From contig NZ_VIQM01000097.1 in NCBI RefSeq assembly GCF_008520265.1, positions 62,001 through 126,000 of the forward strand: a stretch of 64,000 nt of DNA, read 5' to 3'. Both the position numbers and the translations under genes were made by a program. The stretch comes from Sphingobacterium cavernae. GTDB taxonomy: Bacteria > Bacteroidota > Bacteroidia > Sphingobacteriales > Sphingobacteriaceae. A model generated the notes under the pieces. It saw only the letters and a program-made list of their open reading frames with translations. It did not search any database and was not told where the DNA came from. Shown here one piece after another: positions 45,905-55,157 of the stretch. How positions within the stretch are numbered: position 1 is the first letter of the stretch; each line of letters opens with the position of its first letter.

Positions 45905-46537
45905 TTAAGACTGCTTATTTATTCTTTCCTTCCATTTATCACCTTCCTTCTTTAAGTCATAGCCTTCTTTAGACAAGTAGTTATTGATTCTTCCTTTATA
46001 TTTTCCAAATGCAGCATGTCTTTCTTTAGAATCCGAAGCTATCACCGCTAGATCTCTAGCTTCAAGCAACATATTTTTAATCATTTTTTTTTCTTCTGCT
46101 TTTAGCTGTGGGATCATGTCAAGGTATGCATTATATGTACGGTTTAATAATCCATATGTCACCCCATCGACCAAAGCCTCTACCTGTTGATTATTAGCAT
46201 GTTCTGAAATATTTTTAAGGAATCTTGAATAAATTCGTTTAGCCTGTGAATCGCTTTCCATTTTTATTTTATCGATTTCAAGTTGTTTAGCGTTTGGTTC
46301 TGACTTTAGTGCTGCTAATTTCTTTTCGTACTTCTCTGCATTGGTATTTATTTTATCGTAGAAATTAACCAACTCATTCAACAGAATATCACTTGATGTT
46401 AGATGTTGTAATTCAGCAGATTGGATAATCTTTTGCGACCTTGATGTAATAGTTTCTAAGTATTTTTCTCTATCACTTTGTGAAAAAACAGCAATAGACC
46501 ACAATAAAATGTTTAATGTTAAAAAGATTCGTATCAT
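45905..46537 (-). CDS. DUF3826-type secreted protein
   Basis: 210 residues with a signal peptide (ILLWSIAVFSQSDREK). The rest is almost entirely helical and rich in Lys and Glu (DREKYLETITSRSQKIIQ; NAEKYEKKLAALKSE). This matches DUF3826, a family I know only as a frequent member of pectin PULs in Bacteroidota. Function unknown. It is the first gene of the PUL in the window, reading left, 45 bp before the lipoprotein gene. The 411-bp divergent gap on its right is therefore the likely site of the main PUL promoter. Confidence 0.7.
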   Translation of the reverse strand: MIRIFLTLNILLWSIAVFSQSDREKYLETITSRSQKIIQSAELQHLTSSDILLNELVNFYDKINTNAEKYEKKLAALKSEPNAKQLEIDKIKMESDSQAKRIYSRFLKNISEHANNQQVEALVDGVTYGLLNRTYNAYLDMIPQLKAEEKKMIKNMLLEARDLAVIASDSKERHAAFGKYKGRINNYLSKEGYDLKKEGDKWKERINKQS

Positions 46538-46948
46538 AATATTAGTATTAAAATGTGATCATCAATGATTTGCTATAGCATTAAACAATGCCTCTTGAAT
46601 TTGTAAATACTTAAAGCAAAACTTGTGATGAATTATATTTATAATCGGTAATATCAAATTACGGAATTCAAGTAGCGGGATTTCTATTATAACTTAGCAA
46701 ATTATTATACTATCTTGATATGAATGCATATTAACGCTATGATATTTGTGAAATATCCTATATATAACACTATTTACTTTATATTGAATATTATAGTTAG
46801 ATTATAAACTTGTTCTTAAATAATAATACCACAACGAAGCCAACTCAATTTTATTAATCAAGTAAATTTTAATTTAATTATTAAAATTCATTCATAACAT
46901 TATAATGAAAAATTTGTATTTTTAAGAACCAAACTTAATTAACCAAGA
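46538..46948. promoter_or_regulatory. Divergent intergenic region between the PUL and the 46.9-kb operon
   Basis: No gene found in these 411 bp, which are very AT-rich. They must hold the promoters of the leftward PUL and of the rightward two-gene operon. I found no full TTTG-N19-TAnnTTTG match on either strand. A 9-bp inverted repeat, AATTTTAAT/ATTAAAATT (46865-46888, 6-bp loop), lies about 60 bp before the rightward start and could be an operator, though base composition alone could produce it. Confidence 0.4.
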
Positions 46949-47665
46949 ATGATGAAGAAAAAAACAATTTTAATTTCTTGTCAAATTCTACTATCTGGAT
47001 ATTTGATAGCGCAGACTGATTATGATTCAGTAAATAAGGGATTCCAATCAAATAAGCTTTCTATACAATTACAAGCGGGATCAAATGGCATGGGTGCGGG
47101 TTTTCGTTATCAATTCCTAGATAAGTTTGCTGTGCGGTTTAATGCAACATATTTTGGCACAACAATAAATCAACCTTTTAATCGGAATTCAGAAAATGCC
47201 GGCTTACTTCGTGATTTGAAAAGTGACATACAATATCTAAAAGGAAGTGTTAGCCAAATTGGTATGTTGGGCGAATTTAATATATTCTCTACATTGCGAC
47301 TAGTAGCAGGAGGAGCTTATATAAACAATACAGAGTTTAGTGGATTTCTTAAACCTTCAAAAGGGATTGATTTTGATAATTTAAACATTTCTCCTGATCA
47401 AATTGGAAATCTTACTGCAAATATAAGTTTTAATGGTGTTGCGCCTTACTTTGGATTAGGTATTGGTAAAAGCACACCTTCCAAACGTTTTGGTGTAAAT
47501 GTTGATCTTGGCACATACTACATGCAGCAACCTAAAGTCCAAATAGATGCCACTAAATTATTAGCAGCTAATAAAGAAAATGAATCACTTCTAGAAAATA
47601 ATCTTTCGGATTATCGTTGGCTACCTACGATACAACTAAATCTAAATTTCAAATTGGGTAAATAA
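46949..47665 (+). CDS. Outer-membrane beta-barrel-like protein, function unknown
   Basis: 238 residues with a signal peptide (LLSGYLIAQTDYDS, cleavage near 21). The remainder alternates glycine/aromatic strands (KLSIQLQAGSNGMGAGFRYQ; AVRFNATYFGTTINQ; VAPYFGLGIGKS) and ends in the barrel-type tail QLNLNFKLGK, suggesting an 8-stranded outer-membrane barrel. No substrate motif is visible. It is followed after 12 bp by a lipoprotein gene with which it forms an operon, and it diverges from the PUL. Whether it has anything to do with pectin use is open. Confidence 0.6.
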   Translation: MMKKKTILISCQILLSGYLIAQTDYDSVNKGFQSNKLSIQLQAGSNGMGAGFRYQFLDKFAVRFNATYFGTTINQPFNRNSENAGLLRDLKSDIQYLKGSVSQIGMLGEFNIFSTLRLVAGGAYINNTEFSGFLKPSKGIDFDNLNISPDQIGNLTANISFNGVAPYFGLGIGKSTPSKRFGVNVDLGTYYMQQPKVQIDATKLLAANKENESLLENNLSDYRWLPTIQLNLNFKLGK

Positions 47666-47677
47666 AAATATAAAATA

Positions 47678-49330
47678 ATGAAATCTATATACAAACTAAT
47701 AATAAACAGCTTCGCACTAATTATGTGCACATTCTTTTACACATGTAAAGATCCATTTAAAGGGATTGATATTATTGCAGACGCTAATGTATACAACAAT
47801 GCTCCAGTTAATATATTATTTCTGAATGCTAATGAAAATAATTTACAACCAATAGGTGACTTTCCCGTCGTGGTTTCGGGCCCAGATGCGGACAAAGTAA
47901 TAAATGAAGTCGGCAAGAAAGATTTCAAAGTAGTAGGTGGAATATTAACTTTAGGATTGCAAGAAGGCATTAAACCATCGCAAAGCAATAAAATTCAATT
48001 TCACATAAATGCACAAATTGAGGGCTATGTTCCGCTTTCACAGACAATAGTGTTGGATAGTGATTCAGCTTCTCAATATGTTATTAAGATGTCGCAATAC
48101 TCAAGTTTACCAGAAGGAACTTCTGCCGTGGTTGCTAACAGTACTACTTTATCAGGCAACACAAACGCAAATGCAAAAAATTTTACATTAGACTCAAAAA
48201 TTAACAAACCAGAAAAAGCGAACATTTTATTACAAGCTGGGACACAATTTTTAGCTGAAAATGGAGCTGTATTGAATGGTAATTCTCTTACCAGTAATAT
48301 AGTTCATTACAGCACGGGAACAGAAGCTTCCTTAGACGCTTTTCCAGGAGGATTCATGCCGCAAAATATTCAAGACGAAAATGGCAATACGTTAGGTGCT
48401 GGATCATTCGTCACTGCAGGATTTTTATCCATTGATATGAAAGTAGGGAATCAAAAAGTAAAAAAATTTTCAAAACCTTTGAAAGTTGAAATGGAGGTTA
48501 ATAGTGCTATAATTAACCCCTCTACGGGTTCTGCTCTTAAAGTTGGAGACGAAATACCTGTATGGAGTATGGATGAAGAGACAGGAATTTGGAAAAAGGA
48601 ATCGACAGCTAAGATCGTAAATGAATCTGGTAAATTAAAAGTTCATTTTGACATCAATCACTTATCCTACTGGAATTTGGATTTTTATGGCCCAATATGT
48701 ACCAGAAATTCAACTATTACAATAAACGCAAATGCTGTTGCTGCCAATAAATATTACACGCTCAAGCTCGTTACGCCAAATGGCCAACCTTTAACAAATT
48801 ATGCGACGTCATCACGTTATATAAACCAAGGAAATAACACGATAACATTATATAATATGCCAAATCTATTGGCTAAATTATTAATTTATGATTATTATAG
48901 CGGAGAGAAAGTTGCTGAGTCAACGATATTCAATCCGTGTTCTGGACAAGGGATGACAATTGCACTAAATCCAGCTCCTAAGGATATAGTGTTAGTAAAT
49001 GTAAATATAGCAGGGCGATGCGCTTCAAAAAATTACGAAGTGAGACCATATGTTCCGATATACGTGTATACTGTTAATGCTAATGGACAAAAGCAATATT
49101 CTTTTTACACCTATATTAATGCAGGAATAGGTTCCTTTTACTTAGAAAATAATGTCAAATATCATGTTGAAACATATTTTGATGGCAAAGTAAATTCTGC
49201 TGAGTTTGTTTTCAATAAAAATGCAATTGATATACCAACCAAATCAGGACTATCAGGTACATTTACTTACAATCAAGCATCAAATTCTTCTAATTTGAAA
49301 GCTATATATAGCATACCAAATTGTAAATAA
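47678..49330 (+). CDS. Large lipoprotein of unknown function
   Basis: 550 residues with a lipoprotein signal peptide (LIMCTFFYTCKDPFKG, Cys23). The chain is beta-rich. A middle segment VWSMDEETGIWKKESTAKI followed by HLSYWNLDFYGP (about 300-345) resembles the region found in ZU5/carboxypeptidase-regulatory-like lipoproteins of Bacteroidota. Cysteines at CT (about 347), NPCSG (about 427) and GRCAS (about 449) could form disulfides. I do not recognise a function. It is the second gene of a two-gene operon with the barrel-like protein and is followed by a strong terminator. Confidence 0.6.
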   Translation: MKSIYKLIINSFALIMCTFFYTCKDPFKGIDIIADANVYNNAPVNILFLNANENNLQPIGDFPVVVSGPDADKVINEVGKKDFKVVGGILTLGLQEGIKPSQSNKIQFHINAQIEGYVPLSQTIVLDSDSASQYVIKMSQYSSLPEGTSAVVANSTTLSGNTNANAKNFTLDSKINKPEKANILLQAGTQFLAENGAVLNGNSLTSNIVHYSTGTEASLDAFPGGFMPQNIQDENGNTLGAGSFVTAGFLSIDMKVGNQKVKKFSKPLKVEMEVNSAIINPSTGSALKVGDEIPVWSMDEETGIWKKESTAKIVNESGKLKVHFDINHLSYWNLDFYGPICTRNSTITINANAVAANKYYTLKLVTPNGQPLTNYATSSRYINQGNNTITLYNMPNLLAKLLIYDYYSGEKVAESTIFNPCSGQGMTIALNPAPKDIVLVNVNIAGRCASKNYEVRPYVPIYVYTVNANGQKQYSFYTYINAGIGSFYLENNVKYHVETYFDGKVNSAEFVFNKNAIDIPTKSGLSGTFTYNQASNSSNLKAIYSIPNCK

Positions 49331-49347
49331 TTTTTCAATACCACTCT

Positions 49348-49386
49348 AATAAACAAGGCTTAAATAAAATTTAAGCCTTGTTTATT
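49348..49386. terminator. Bidirectional rho-independent-type terminator
   Basis: A perfect 18-bp stem: AATAAACAAGGCTTAAAT (49348-49365) pairs with ATTTAAGCCTTGTTTATT (49369-49386) around an AAA loop. It lies between the rightward lipoprotein gene and the leftward histidine kinase remnant, and is T-rich on both sides. Confidence 0.85.
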
Positions 49387-49436
49387 TTGTTTATAATTTT
49401 CATTCCATATTAATCGCAAAGGATTGAATAGTATTA

Positions 49437-50908
49437 CTATTCTTCTATTTTTCTAGGAATACAACTGATATAAATCATTGTGCCTTGCCCCTTTTCAGAC
49501 TCTATTGTGATGGATCCATTAAGACTCTGTACTCTAGAATACAAACTGCGCATACCAAGTCCATTTTTATTTTTTGCATCTTCCACATTCATACCCTCGC
49601 CATCATCTTCAATTGAAATAACAACCATACCACTAGCAAAATTAGTTTGAACCTGTAATAAAACATTTTCAGCATTAGCATGCTTCACAATGTTGTGTAA
49701 TACTTCTTGAATAATCCTATACAACGTGATTTCATCCTGCACATTAATATTCACTGGAACACTAATAATTTGAAGATATATTTTAAAATTATCCGTTTGT
49801 ATTTTTTTACAATATTGCTTTATAGCCTCCAATAATCCAAACTTTTCTACTATGAGCGGAGTGAGATTATAAAAGATTCTATTTAATTCTTGCTTGGTTT
49901 CATCAATATATTCTAATATCCGATCTGTATGCTCAATATGAGAAGGATTTAAATTTGATGTCTCTTGAAAATTAAATAAAGCTATTTTAATTGAGGACAA
50001 AAGCCCACCTATACTATCATGTAGATCTGTTGCAATGCGGTTTCTTTCTCGGTCTTCGACATGCTTCAATAAAGTCATCTCATCTATTAAATGACTATTT
50101 TTTTCTTCTTCTAATTTAGCTTCTAAAAGTTCATACTCCTTTTTTGCAAGCATTTTATTTCTTTTCTGTGCTTTGAGCATTAAGAATAAAATCAACAAAA
50201 GCAAGAACAAAGAAATGGCTAATCCACCAATAAAAGTGCCATTTCGCTGTTGCTTGATTTCAGCTTTTTCATTGCTTATTTTCAAACGTTCTATTTCAGC
50301 AATTTTCTCGTTAAATTTCATGTTGTAGCTCAGTTCTTCAGCGTACAATTGTTGGTTCTTAACCTTTTGTTCGTTCATATATTTAAGCAATACATCATAA
50401 GTCAAGAATGCTTTATCAAATTGTCCATCCGCTTTGTAAGCATCAATCAAACTTAGCAACACATAATAGCGATAATGAGAAAACTCTTCGTTATTATTAG
50501 AAAGCACATCATTATATTTCGTTATCGCGGCAGAGAATTGCTTTTGTAATACCAATGTACGCGCTTGCATAAATTGATTATACAATATTTCTGAGGTATC
50601 CTTATTAGAAAGTGCAATTTCGTAAGCCTCATCTAATAATTCTGATGCCTTGCTATAATCTCCAACATAGGCCTCACTAAGACCTAATAAATTTTTTATT
50701 CTTGCATTGAAAATAGCAGGAAGCTCCCTTCTTTTTATGCCATTTGAAATTTTAATATATTTTCGAACACTGTCAATCTGGTTTTTCTTTAAAAAAACAG
50801 AAGCAATAAAATCTCAGTTACTCCAGCAAAGCTTGGGTGATACAAGAAGTCTTCTTCTATAAAAATACCTTTGTACAAATGCTCTAGTGATTTATCAAGC
50901 TCATTAAA
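49437..50908 (-). pseudogene. NarL-type sensor histidine kinase, 3' portion of IS-interrupted gene
   Basis: The intact part (49437-50585 as opened at a TTG; the frame really runs up to about 50813) encodes TPR-like helices, one membrane segment (GGLAISLFLLLLILFLML), a HisKA_3 domain with the phospho-acceptor His in RNRIATDLHDSIGG, and an HATPase_c domain (ISIEDDGEGMNVED; GLGMRSLYSRVQ). Upstream the frame breaks at about 50803-50816: YHPSFAGVTEIL in one frame continues as ASVFLKKNQ in the next, as if one base were lost. At 50908 the gene meets an IS1380-type element. The rest of the gene is at 52307-52822. A kinase of this kind needs a NarL-type regulator partner, which is not in the window. 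The gene is very probably dead as a sensor. Confidence 0.85.
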
Positions 50909-52306
50909 CCCAGATTACGCAGTAGATATTTTCATTTGAAGATCTATCGGGTAATCCCAAAGTCCCCGGAACCATTTTCTACTTTTTTTTGTTAGTGCAA
51001 TTTTGAGCTTGAGTGTATCACCTACCTTTTCAAAGTAAGCACCAATTGCAAAAGTTCTATAACGTAGTGTTGATAATGTTTTTTGCGTTTTTTCCTGCGA
51101 GACGAATATTCTGAATATCGACATTAGATTATAGGCTATCATGGAGAATATTAATGCAGCTTCTGTTGCATAAAATCCTTTCAGGTTAAAGCTCTCTGCT
51201 CCAAAATCAGCCTTCAATTCTTTGATTCTGTTCTCCGCATCACCACGTTGGCGATACATCCGCCATACATCAGTTGCAGCAAATTCATTATTGGTAAAGT
51301 ATGCAGAATAGCGGTAATTTCTGTGGATTTCATCGTCGGGAAATAAACTTAAGGTTCTGCCCGTTGCATTGGGTCTATTGGCTATCTTCTGTCTGACGAT
51401 TACTAGTCTGCGTTGCTTGTCCCAGGTTTCCCCCTGATAGTGCTTGTCGCAGATTTCAATTCCCTCATCCACCATCAACCAGGTGTCTTGCTTGTTGATT
51501 AAATGCTGTACAGGGTGGGTAAACTTTGCAGCAACAATATATTTCAGCGCTTTGTGTTCCAAATGTTCAAAAATATCTTTTTGACAAAAGCCACTGTCTA
51601 ATCGAACCATACCCACTTTTTTAGTACCAAAAACCGATAAAGTTTCTTCTAAAAAGCCAATGAAATTATTCGCTGAACTAGTGTTTCCGCTTCTGAGCCA
51701 AAAGTTAGCAACCATTTTTACCTCATTTACGAAAGCTATAATGGGATGGTGACTGTTTCTTCCTTTTTTCTTGGGATTATACCCTTTCTTGGCTCTATCT
51801 TGTGCGCCATAGCGGGTAACAACTGAGGAATCAATGTCCATAGTGAAATAGTTGATGTTAATATTTTGAAAAAACCAACTAAAAAAATGATGACCTACCT
51901 CTTGATTCGTCTTTTGTGTGAACTTGCCGAAATAACGTTTATACGCATCTTGACCGGGTGTTTTTTTCCAATCGAAAATTTGACCAAGAGCCCTGTCTGA
52001 ACGTGTAATCTCCGTATGCAGAAAACGATTTGCTCCACACCAAATACTTGTAATAAAGGACTCCAGAAGAACTCCCTTTTTGTAGGAATTATTGGATTGG
52101 GATACAGGTAAAGAAGTACAGTTTTCTATCTCCTCCCGAAAGCCAATTTTGTCTAACATTTGCTTCAAAAAAACCATTCCGCCCCAGGGTGTAATCTCTT
52201 GATTAGTAAATGATAACTCGAATTTCATAGCGCATTTTTTTCTACTGCTACGCAGTTGGATTTTAAATCTCTAAATTAACTATTTTTTTCTATTGCGTAA
52301 TCTGGG
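50909..52306 (-). mobile_element. IS1380-family insertion sequence
   Basis: The element has inverted ends CCCAGATTACGCA (left, 50909-50921) and TGCGTAATCTGGG (right, 52294-52306). They are perfect over 13 bp and extend to about 18 bp with one mismatch. A 5-bp direct repeat TTAAA flanks it (50904-50908 and 52307-52311). The total length is 1398 bp with a single transposase gene. The insertion splits a histidine kinase gene. The intact ends, duplication and transposase suggest a recent insertion. Confidence 0.95.
50915..52228 (-). CDS. IS1380-family DDE transposase
   Basis: 437 residues covering almost the whole insertion sequence, which is the normal size. DDE-type blocks are visible: FTMDIDSSVVTRYGAQ (about 127-142, first Asp), GMVRLDSGFCQKD (about 208-220, second Asp) and YRQRGDAENRIKELKADFG (about 325-343, the Glu with the Y(2)R(3)E(6)K signature). 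The stop codon lies within the left inverted repeat. No frameshift is seen, so the transposase should be active. Confidence 0.94.
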   Translation of the reverse strand: MKFELSFTNQEITPWGGMVFLKQMLDKIGFREEIENCTSLPVSQSNNSYKKGVLLESFITSIWCGANRFLHTEITRSDRALGQIFDWKKTPGQDAYKRYFGKFTQKTNQEVGHHFFSWFFQNININYFTMDIDSSVVTRYGAQDRAKKGYNPKKKGRNSHHPIIAFVNEVKMVANFWLRSGNTSSANNFIGFLEETLSVFGTKKVGMVRLDSGFCQKDIFEHLEHKALKYIVAAKFTHPVQHLINKQDTWLMVDEGIEICDKHYQGETWDKQRRLVIVRQKIANRPNATGRTLSLFPDDEIHRNYRYSAYFTNNEFAATDVWRMYRQRGDAENRIKELKADFGAESFNLKGFYATEAALIFSMIAYNLMSIFRIFVSQEKTQKTLSTLRYRTFAIGAYFEKVGDTLKLKIALTKKSRKWFRGLWDYPIDLQMKISTA

Positions 52307-52822
52307 TTAAATTCATAATAAAAAGTTCCAAGTTTGTGATTGTAATTTCTTATTATCTGGGGGTTTTTTTGTCTTAAGAATAATAGGCTGAATATCCGCA
52401 AACACTTTTAACCTAGTGTGATTATGACCAATAATAGCATAAGCATTTGCTAAGTTAGAATTTAACAAGGCTAACTTTTCTAAAATCTCTGGATTTTCAT
52501 TATTTCCAATATAATTGATTCCCTGTTTCGCGATCTCAATACATCTATCTACATCGGATACCAGAAAACAAATTGCATATGTATTTAAGGTGTTTGCGTA
52601 GAATAAGGTGTCATTGGTATAAGTTGGATTATTTAGGATATTCTTTTCTATATAATCTATGACAAAAGGCTTATTGTTTGCATAGTTTCTATTTAATAAA
52701 TCCGTGATGTTATTACGCAATAAAATATAATCCTTCTCCTTCTTTATTACATTTTGTATAGAATCATTGAAACGTAACAATTCCTCCGATGGAGAATTAC
52801 CAAAGCAATTAAAAATAAATAA
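52307..52822 (-). pseudogene. Sensor histidine kinase, 5' portion (TPR region) of IS-interrupted gene
   Basis: Reading leftward, 52313-52780 encodes TPR-like helices (NITDLLNRNYANNKPF; YANTLNTYAICFLVS; LALLNSNLANAYAIIGH). Near 52359-52372, in a GGGGG/TTTTTTT homopolymer, the frame shifts: the next frame gives NYNHKLGTFYYEFNELDKSLEHLY and runs straight into the sequence on the far side of the IS once one TTAAA copy is removed. So this piece and 49437-50908 are one gene. Upstream a TAA in frame at 52823-52825 cuts off any signal peptide, so a third lesion at the start is likely. The two clear frameshifts are both one-base losses. Confidence 0.82.
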
Positions 52823-52966
52823 TTAAAAAACGTTATAAAAATCGTTTTCTAAAATTCATAGGCGGGTAGGCTAATAAGAATTATGCCTAAATATAACACT
52901 TTTATCATTTACATAAATTATTACTTATAAATAATATTTCAAATTATTAATTCATTTTACATAAAA

Positions 52967-52997
52967 AAGGAGTTTACTATTTAAAATAGAACTCCTT
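52967..52997 (-). terminator. Terminator of the efflux operon
   Basis: Stem AAGGAGTT (52967-52974) / AACTCCTT (52990-52997) with an inner CTATTT/AAATAG pairing. On the minus strand it is followed by a run of six T. It lies 25 bp past the ABC-2 permease stop. Confidence 0.75.
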
Positions 52998-53021
52998 AGG
53001 ATAAAATGCATATTACAATTT

Positions 53022-54185
53022 CTAATTACTAATTTCTTTCTTCATTTTATGAATTTTATACTGTAACAGCAAAATTGAGAGCAGAGAAGTCACTAAAGTT
53101 ATACTAGCTAATCCTAAAATTGAATCTAAAATTAAATCAGTACTTCCTTTTTCTATCACAAGTGTTCTGAATATTTGCAGATAATGTGTCAACGGAATAC
53201 AATTTGCAATACTGACAACCCAAGCTGGCATTTGGCTTAACGGCCATGTAAATCCACTCAAAATAAACGATGGTGTAGCAATAACCATCAAAATTTCTGT
53301 AGCTTTTAGCTGTGTTGGGATAGCAATACTTACGAGTGTACCCAGAAAACTTACCGATAAGAGAAATAAAATGGTACTTCCCCAAAACGCAAAACCTTCA
53401 ATCTCGATTGGCATGCGATACAAAATTGAAAAACCATAATATAAACCATAGATAAAAATAGACATCAATAAATAAGGTGTTATTTTTACCAATAGTAATT
53501 CAAATACATTCGTCGTTCTTGAAACTAAATCTTTGAATGTGCCATTTTCAAATTCTGAAGCAAAGCTCAATGCCAAACCTAACATCATAACCTGTTGAAA
53601 TACCGTCAACAATACACCTGGCAACATAAAATAAAGATAATTCCCCGAACGAAAATTTTGTTTTATTATCGTGGTTTTAAATGGTTCGTACTGCTGTGCA
53701 GCTGCATAAGCAGGCACACCTTTTTTCTCCAAAGATTTAACCTGAATCCCCGCTTTCAATGTTCCAGCACATATATTTGCTGCCATCATCGCATAATTAG
53801 ATGTCACTGTATTCGAAGTATTAACGAATAATGTCAATTCTGTCGGTCGATTGTAATTGATATTCGAAGAGAAATTCTTTGGAATAGTCACCACTACAGT
53901 AGCCTCTTTTCGTAATGCCTCTTCACGAGAATTGAAATTATCAGGCAACACGGAAGCTACATAGATCACTTCATTTTCATTGAACATATCAATTAATTGT
54001 CTCGAGAGTGGAGACTGATCTTCGTCGACAACAATAATCGGAATATCAGTGACTGTACCTTTCTTATATACGGAACCAACCAAAATCCCGTACATTATTG
54101 GCGCACCCAAAAAGAGGACCATCAAGACTTTATTCTGAAAGAATAATTGAAATTCTCGTTTTATTAAACTTACAAAGTTCTTCAT
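53022..54185 (-). CDS. ABC-2 type transporter permease (YhhJ/YbhS-like)
   Basis: 387 residues. One N-terminal membrane segment (VLMVLFLGAPIMYGILVGS), a large periplasmic domain (about 45-180, including TDIPIIVVDEDQSPLSRQLID), then five C-terminal membrane segments with GFTWPLSQMPAWV near 310. This is the layout of ABC-2 permeases that pair with HlyD and TolC proteins in drug or toxin efflux. It lies 7 bp after the HlyD gene and ends the operon. No ATPase gene is present in this cluster, so it must use one encoded elsewhere or be incomplete. Confidence 0.88.
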   Translation of the reverse strand: MKNFVSLIKREFQLFFQNKVLMVLFLGAPIMYGILVGSVYKKGTVTDIPIIVVDEDQSPLSRQLIDMFNENEVIYVASVLPDNFNSREEALRKEATVVVTIPKNFSSNINYNRPTELTLFVNTSNTVTSNYAMMAANICAGTLKAGIQVKSLEKKGVPAYAAAQQYEPFKTTIIKQNFRSGNYLYFMLPGVLLTVFQQVMMLGLALSFASEFENGTFKDLVSRTTNVFELLLVKITPYLLMSIFIYGLYYGFSILYRMPIEIEGFAFWGSTILFLLSVSFLGTLVSIAIPTQLKATEILMVIATPSFILSGFTWPLSQMPAWVVSIANCIPLTHYLQIFRTLVIEKGSTDLILDSILGLASITLVTSLLSILLLQYKIHKMKKEISN

Positions 54186-54192
54186 ATTAACC

Positions 54193-55155
54193 TTATTTAG
54201 AAGCCTCGATAATGAATGTTGCTTTAGTCAGCAAATCTTTACTTTCTTCTGCGTTAGTAGGTTTCAAACGAATTTCAAACATCGCTTCCTGTTGTTCAAA
54301 ATCTGGATATGCCGTACTGATATTGGCATAGGATGTCAATGTTTTAATTGTTTCTACACGCGCCTCTATTTCTTTATTTTCCAAATAGGGAATACGCAAT
54401 AGCTTAATTGCTCCTTTTTGGAAATCTTTGACTTTACTCTCTGGAATAGTAACACGGAAGTACGTGCCATCCGTGATATAACCTGAAGCTAAACTATAGC
54501 CCGCCATAGCCAACTCCCCTACTTTGAGGTTGATAGTCTCTATAGTCATATCCTGAGGCGCAATAATATATCGTTCTTGTGCAGCTACATTAACCTCCGA
54601 AACTGCACCTAAAGCACGTTCTTTTTGTCCCAATGCCATTTGTTGTTGTTCGATACGTGCCCCATGGTCTACATCAGCTATCTCCGCTTGCGCCGCCAAA
54701 TATTGATTTTTAGCACCTTGATATTTCGCGTATATTTCATCGTATTTTTGTTGAGAAACTAATGAATCTTGCAACAAATTACGCATACGGTTCAATGACT
54801 TTTCCGCAAAATCGTATTGTTCTTTTAATCCATCTACCTTCGCACGTAACTGCTTCAACTGACCATCTGTCGCACCTTTTATAGCCATTTGATATTGGGC
54901 TTGCGCAGATTCCAATGCGCCTTGTGCTTGTGCTGCTTTGGCGTCTACTTCTGGCAATTCGAGTATTATTAAGGTATCTCCTTTTTGCACAAATTGACCT
55001 TCTTCTACTAGAATCTTTTGGATTTTCCCAGGGATTTTAGTTGTCACAGACAATTGTTCTCTTTCTATTTTTCCTTCTAACTTTTTATCTATCTTTTCGG
55101 ATGAACAACTTTGCATCATCACTAAAAATCCTAGGGTATATATTATTTTTTTCAT
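54193..55155 (-). CDS. HlyD-family membrane-fusion lipoprotein
   Basis: 320 residues with a lipoprotein signal (LGFLVMMQSC, Cys16). The barrel-sandwich (lipoyl) halves are VTTKIPGKIQKILVEEGQFVQKGDTLIIL (about 37-66, split here) and the matching YIIAPQDMTIETINLKVGELAMAG block (about 200-224), with a long coiled-coil hairpin between them (about 75-190). It should link the inner-membrane permease to the TolC channel. It is encoded 2 bp downstream of the TolC-family gene and 7 bp upstream of the permease gene. Confidence 0.9.
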   Translation of the reverse strand: MKKIIYTLGFLVMMQSCSSEKIDKKLEGKIEREQLSVTTKIPGKIQKILVEEGQFVQKGDTLIILELPEVDAKAAQAQGALESAQAQYQMAIKGATDGQLKQLRAKVDGLKEQYDFAEKSLNRMRNLLQDSLVSQQKYDEIYAKYQGAKNQYLAAQAEIADVDHGARIEQQQMALGQKERALGAVSEVNVAAQERYIIAPQDMTIETINLKVGELAMAGYSLASGYITDGTYFRVTIPESKVKDFQKGAIKLLRIPYLENKEIEARVETIKTLTSYANISTAYPDFEQQEAMFEIRLKPTNAEESKDLLTKATFIIEASK

Positions 55156-55157
55156 GA

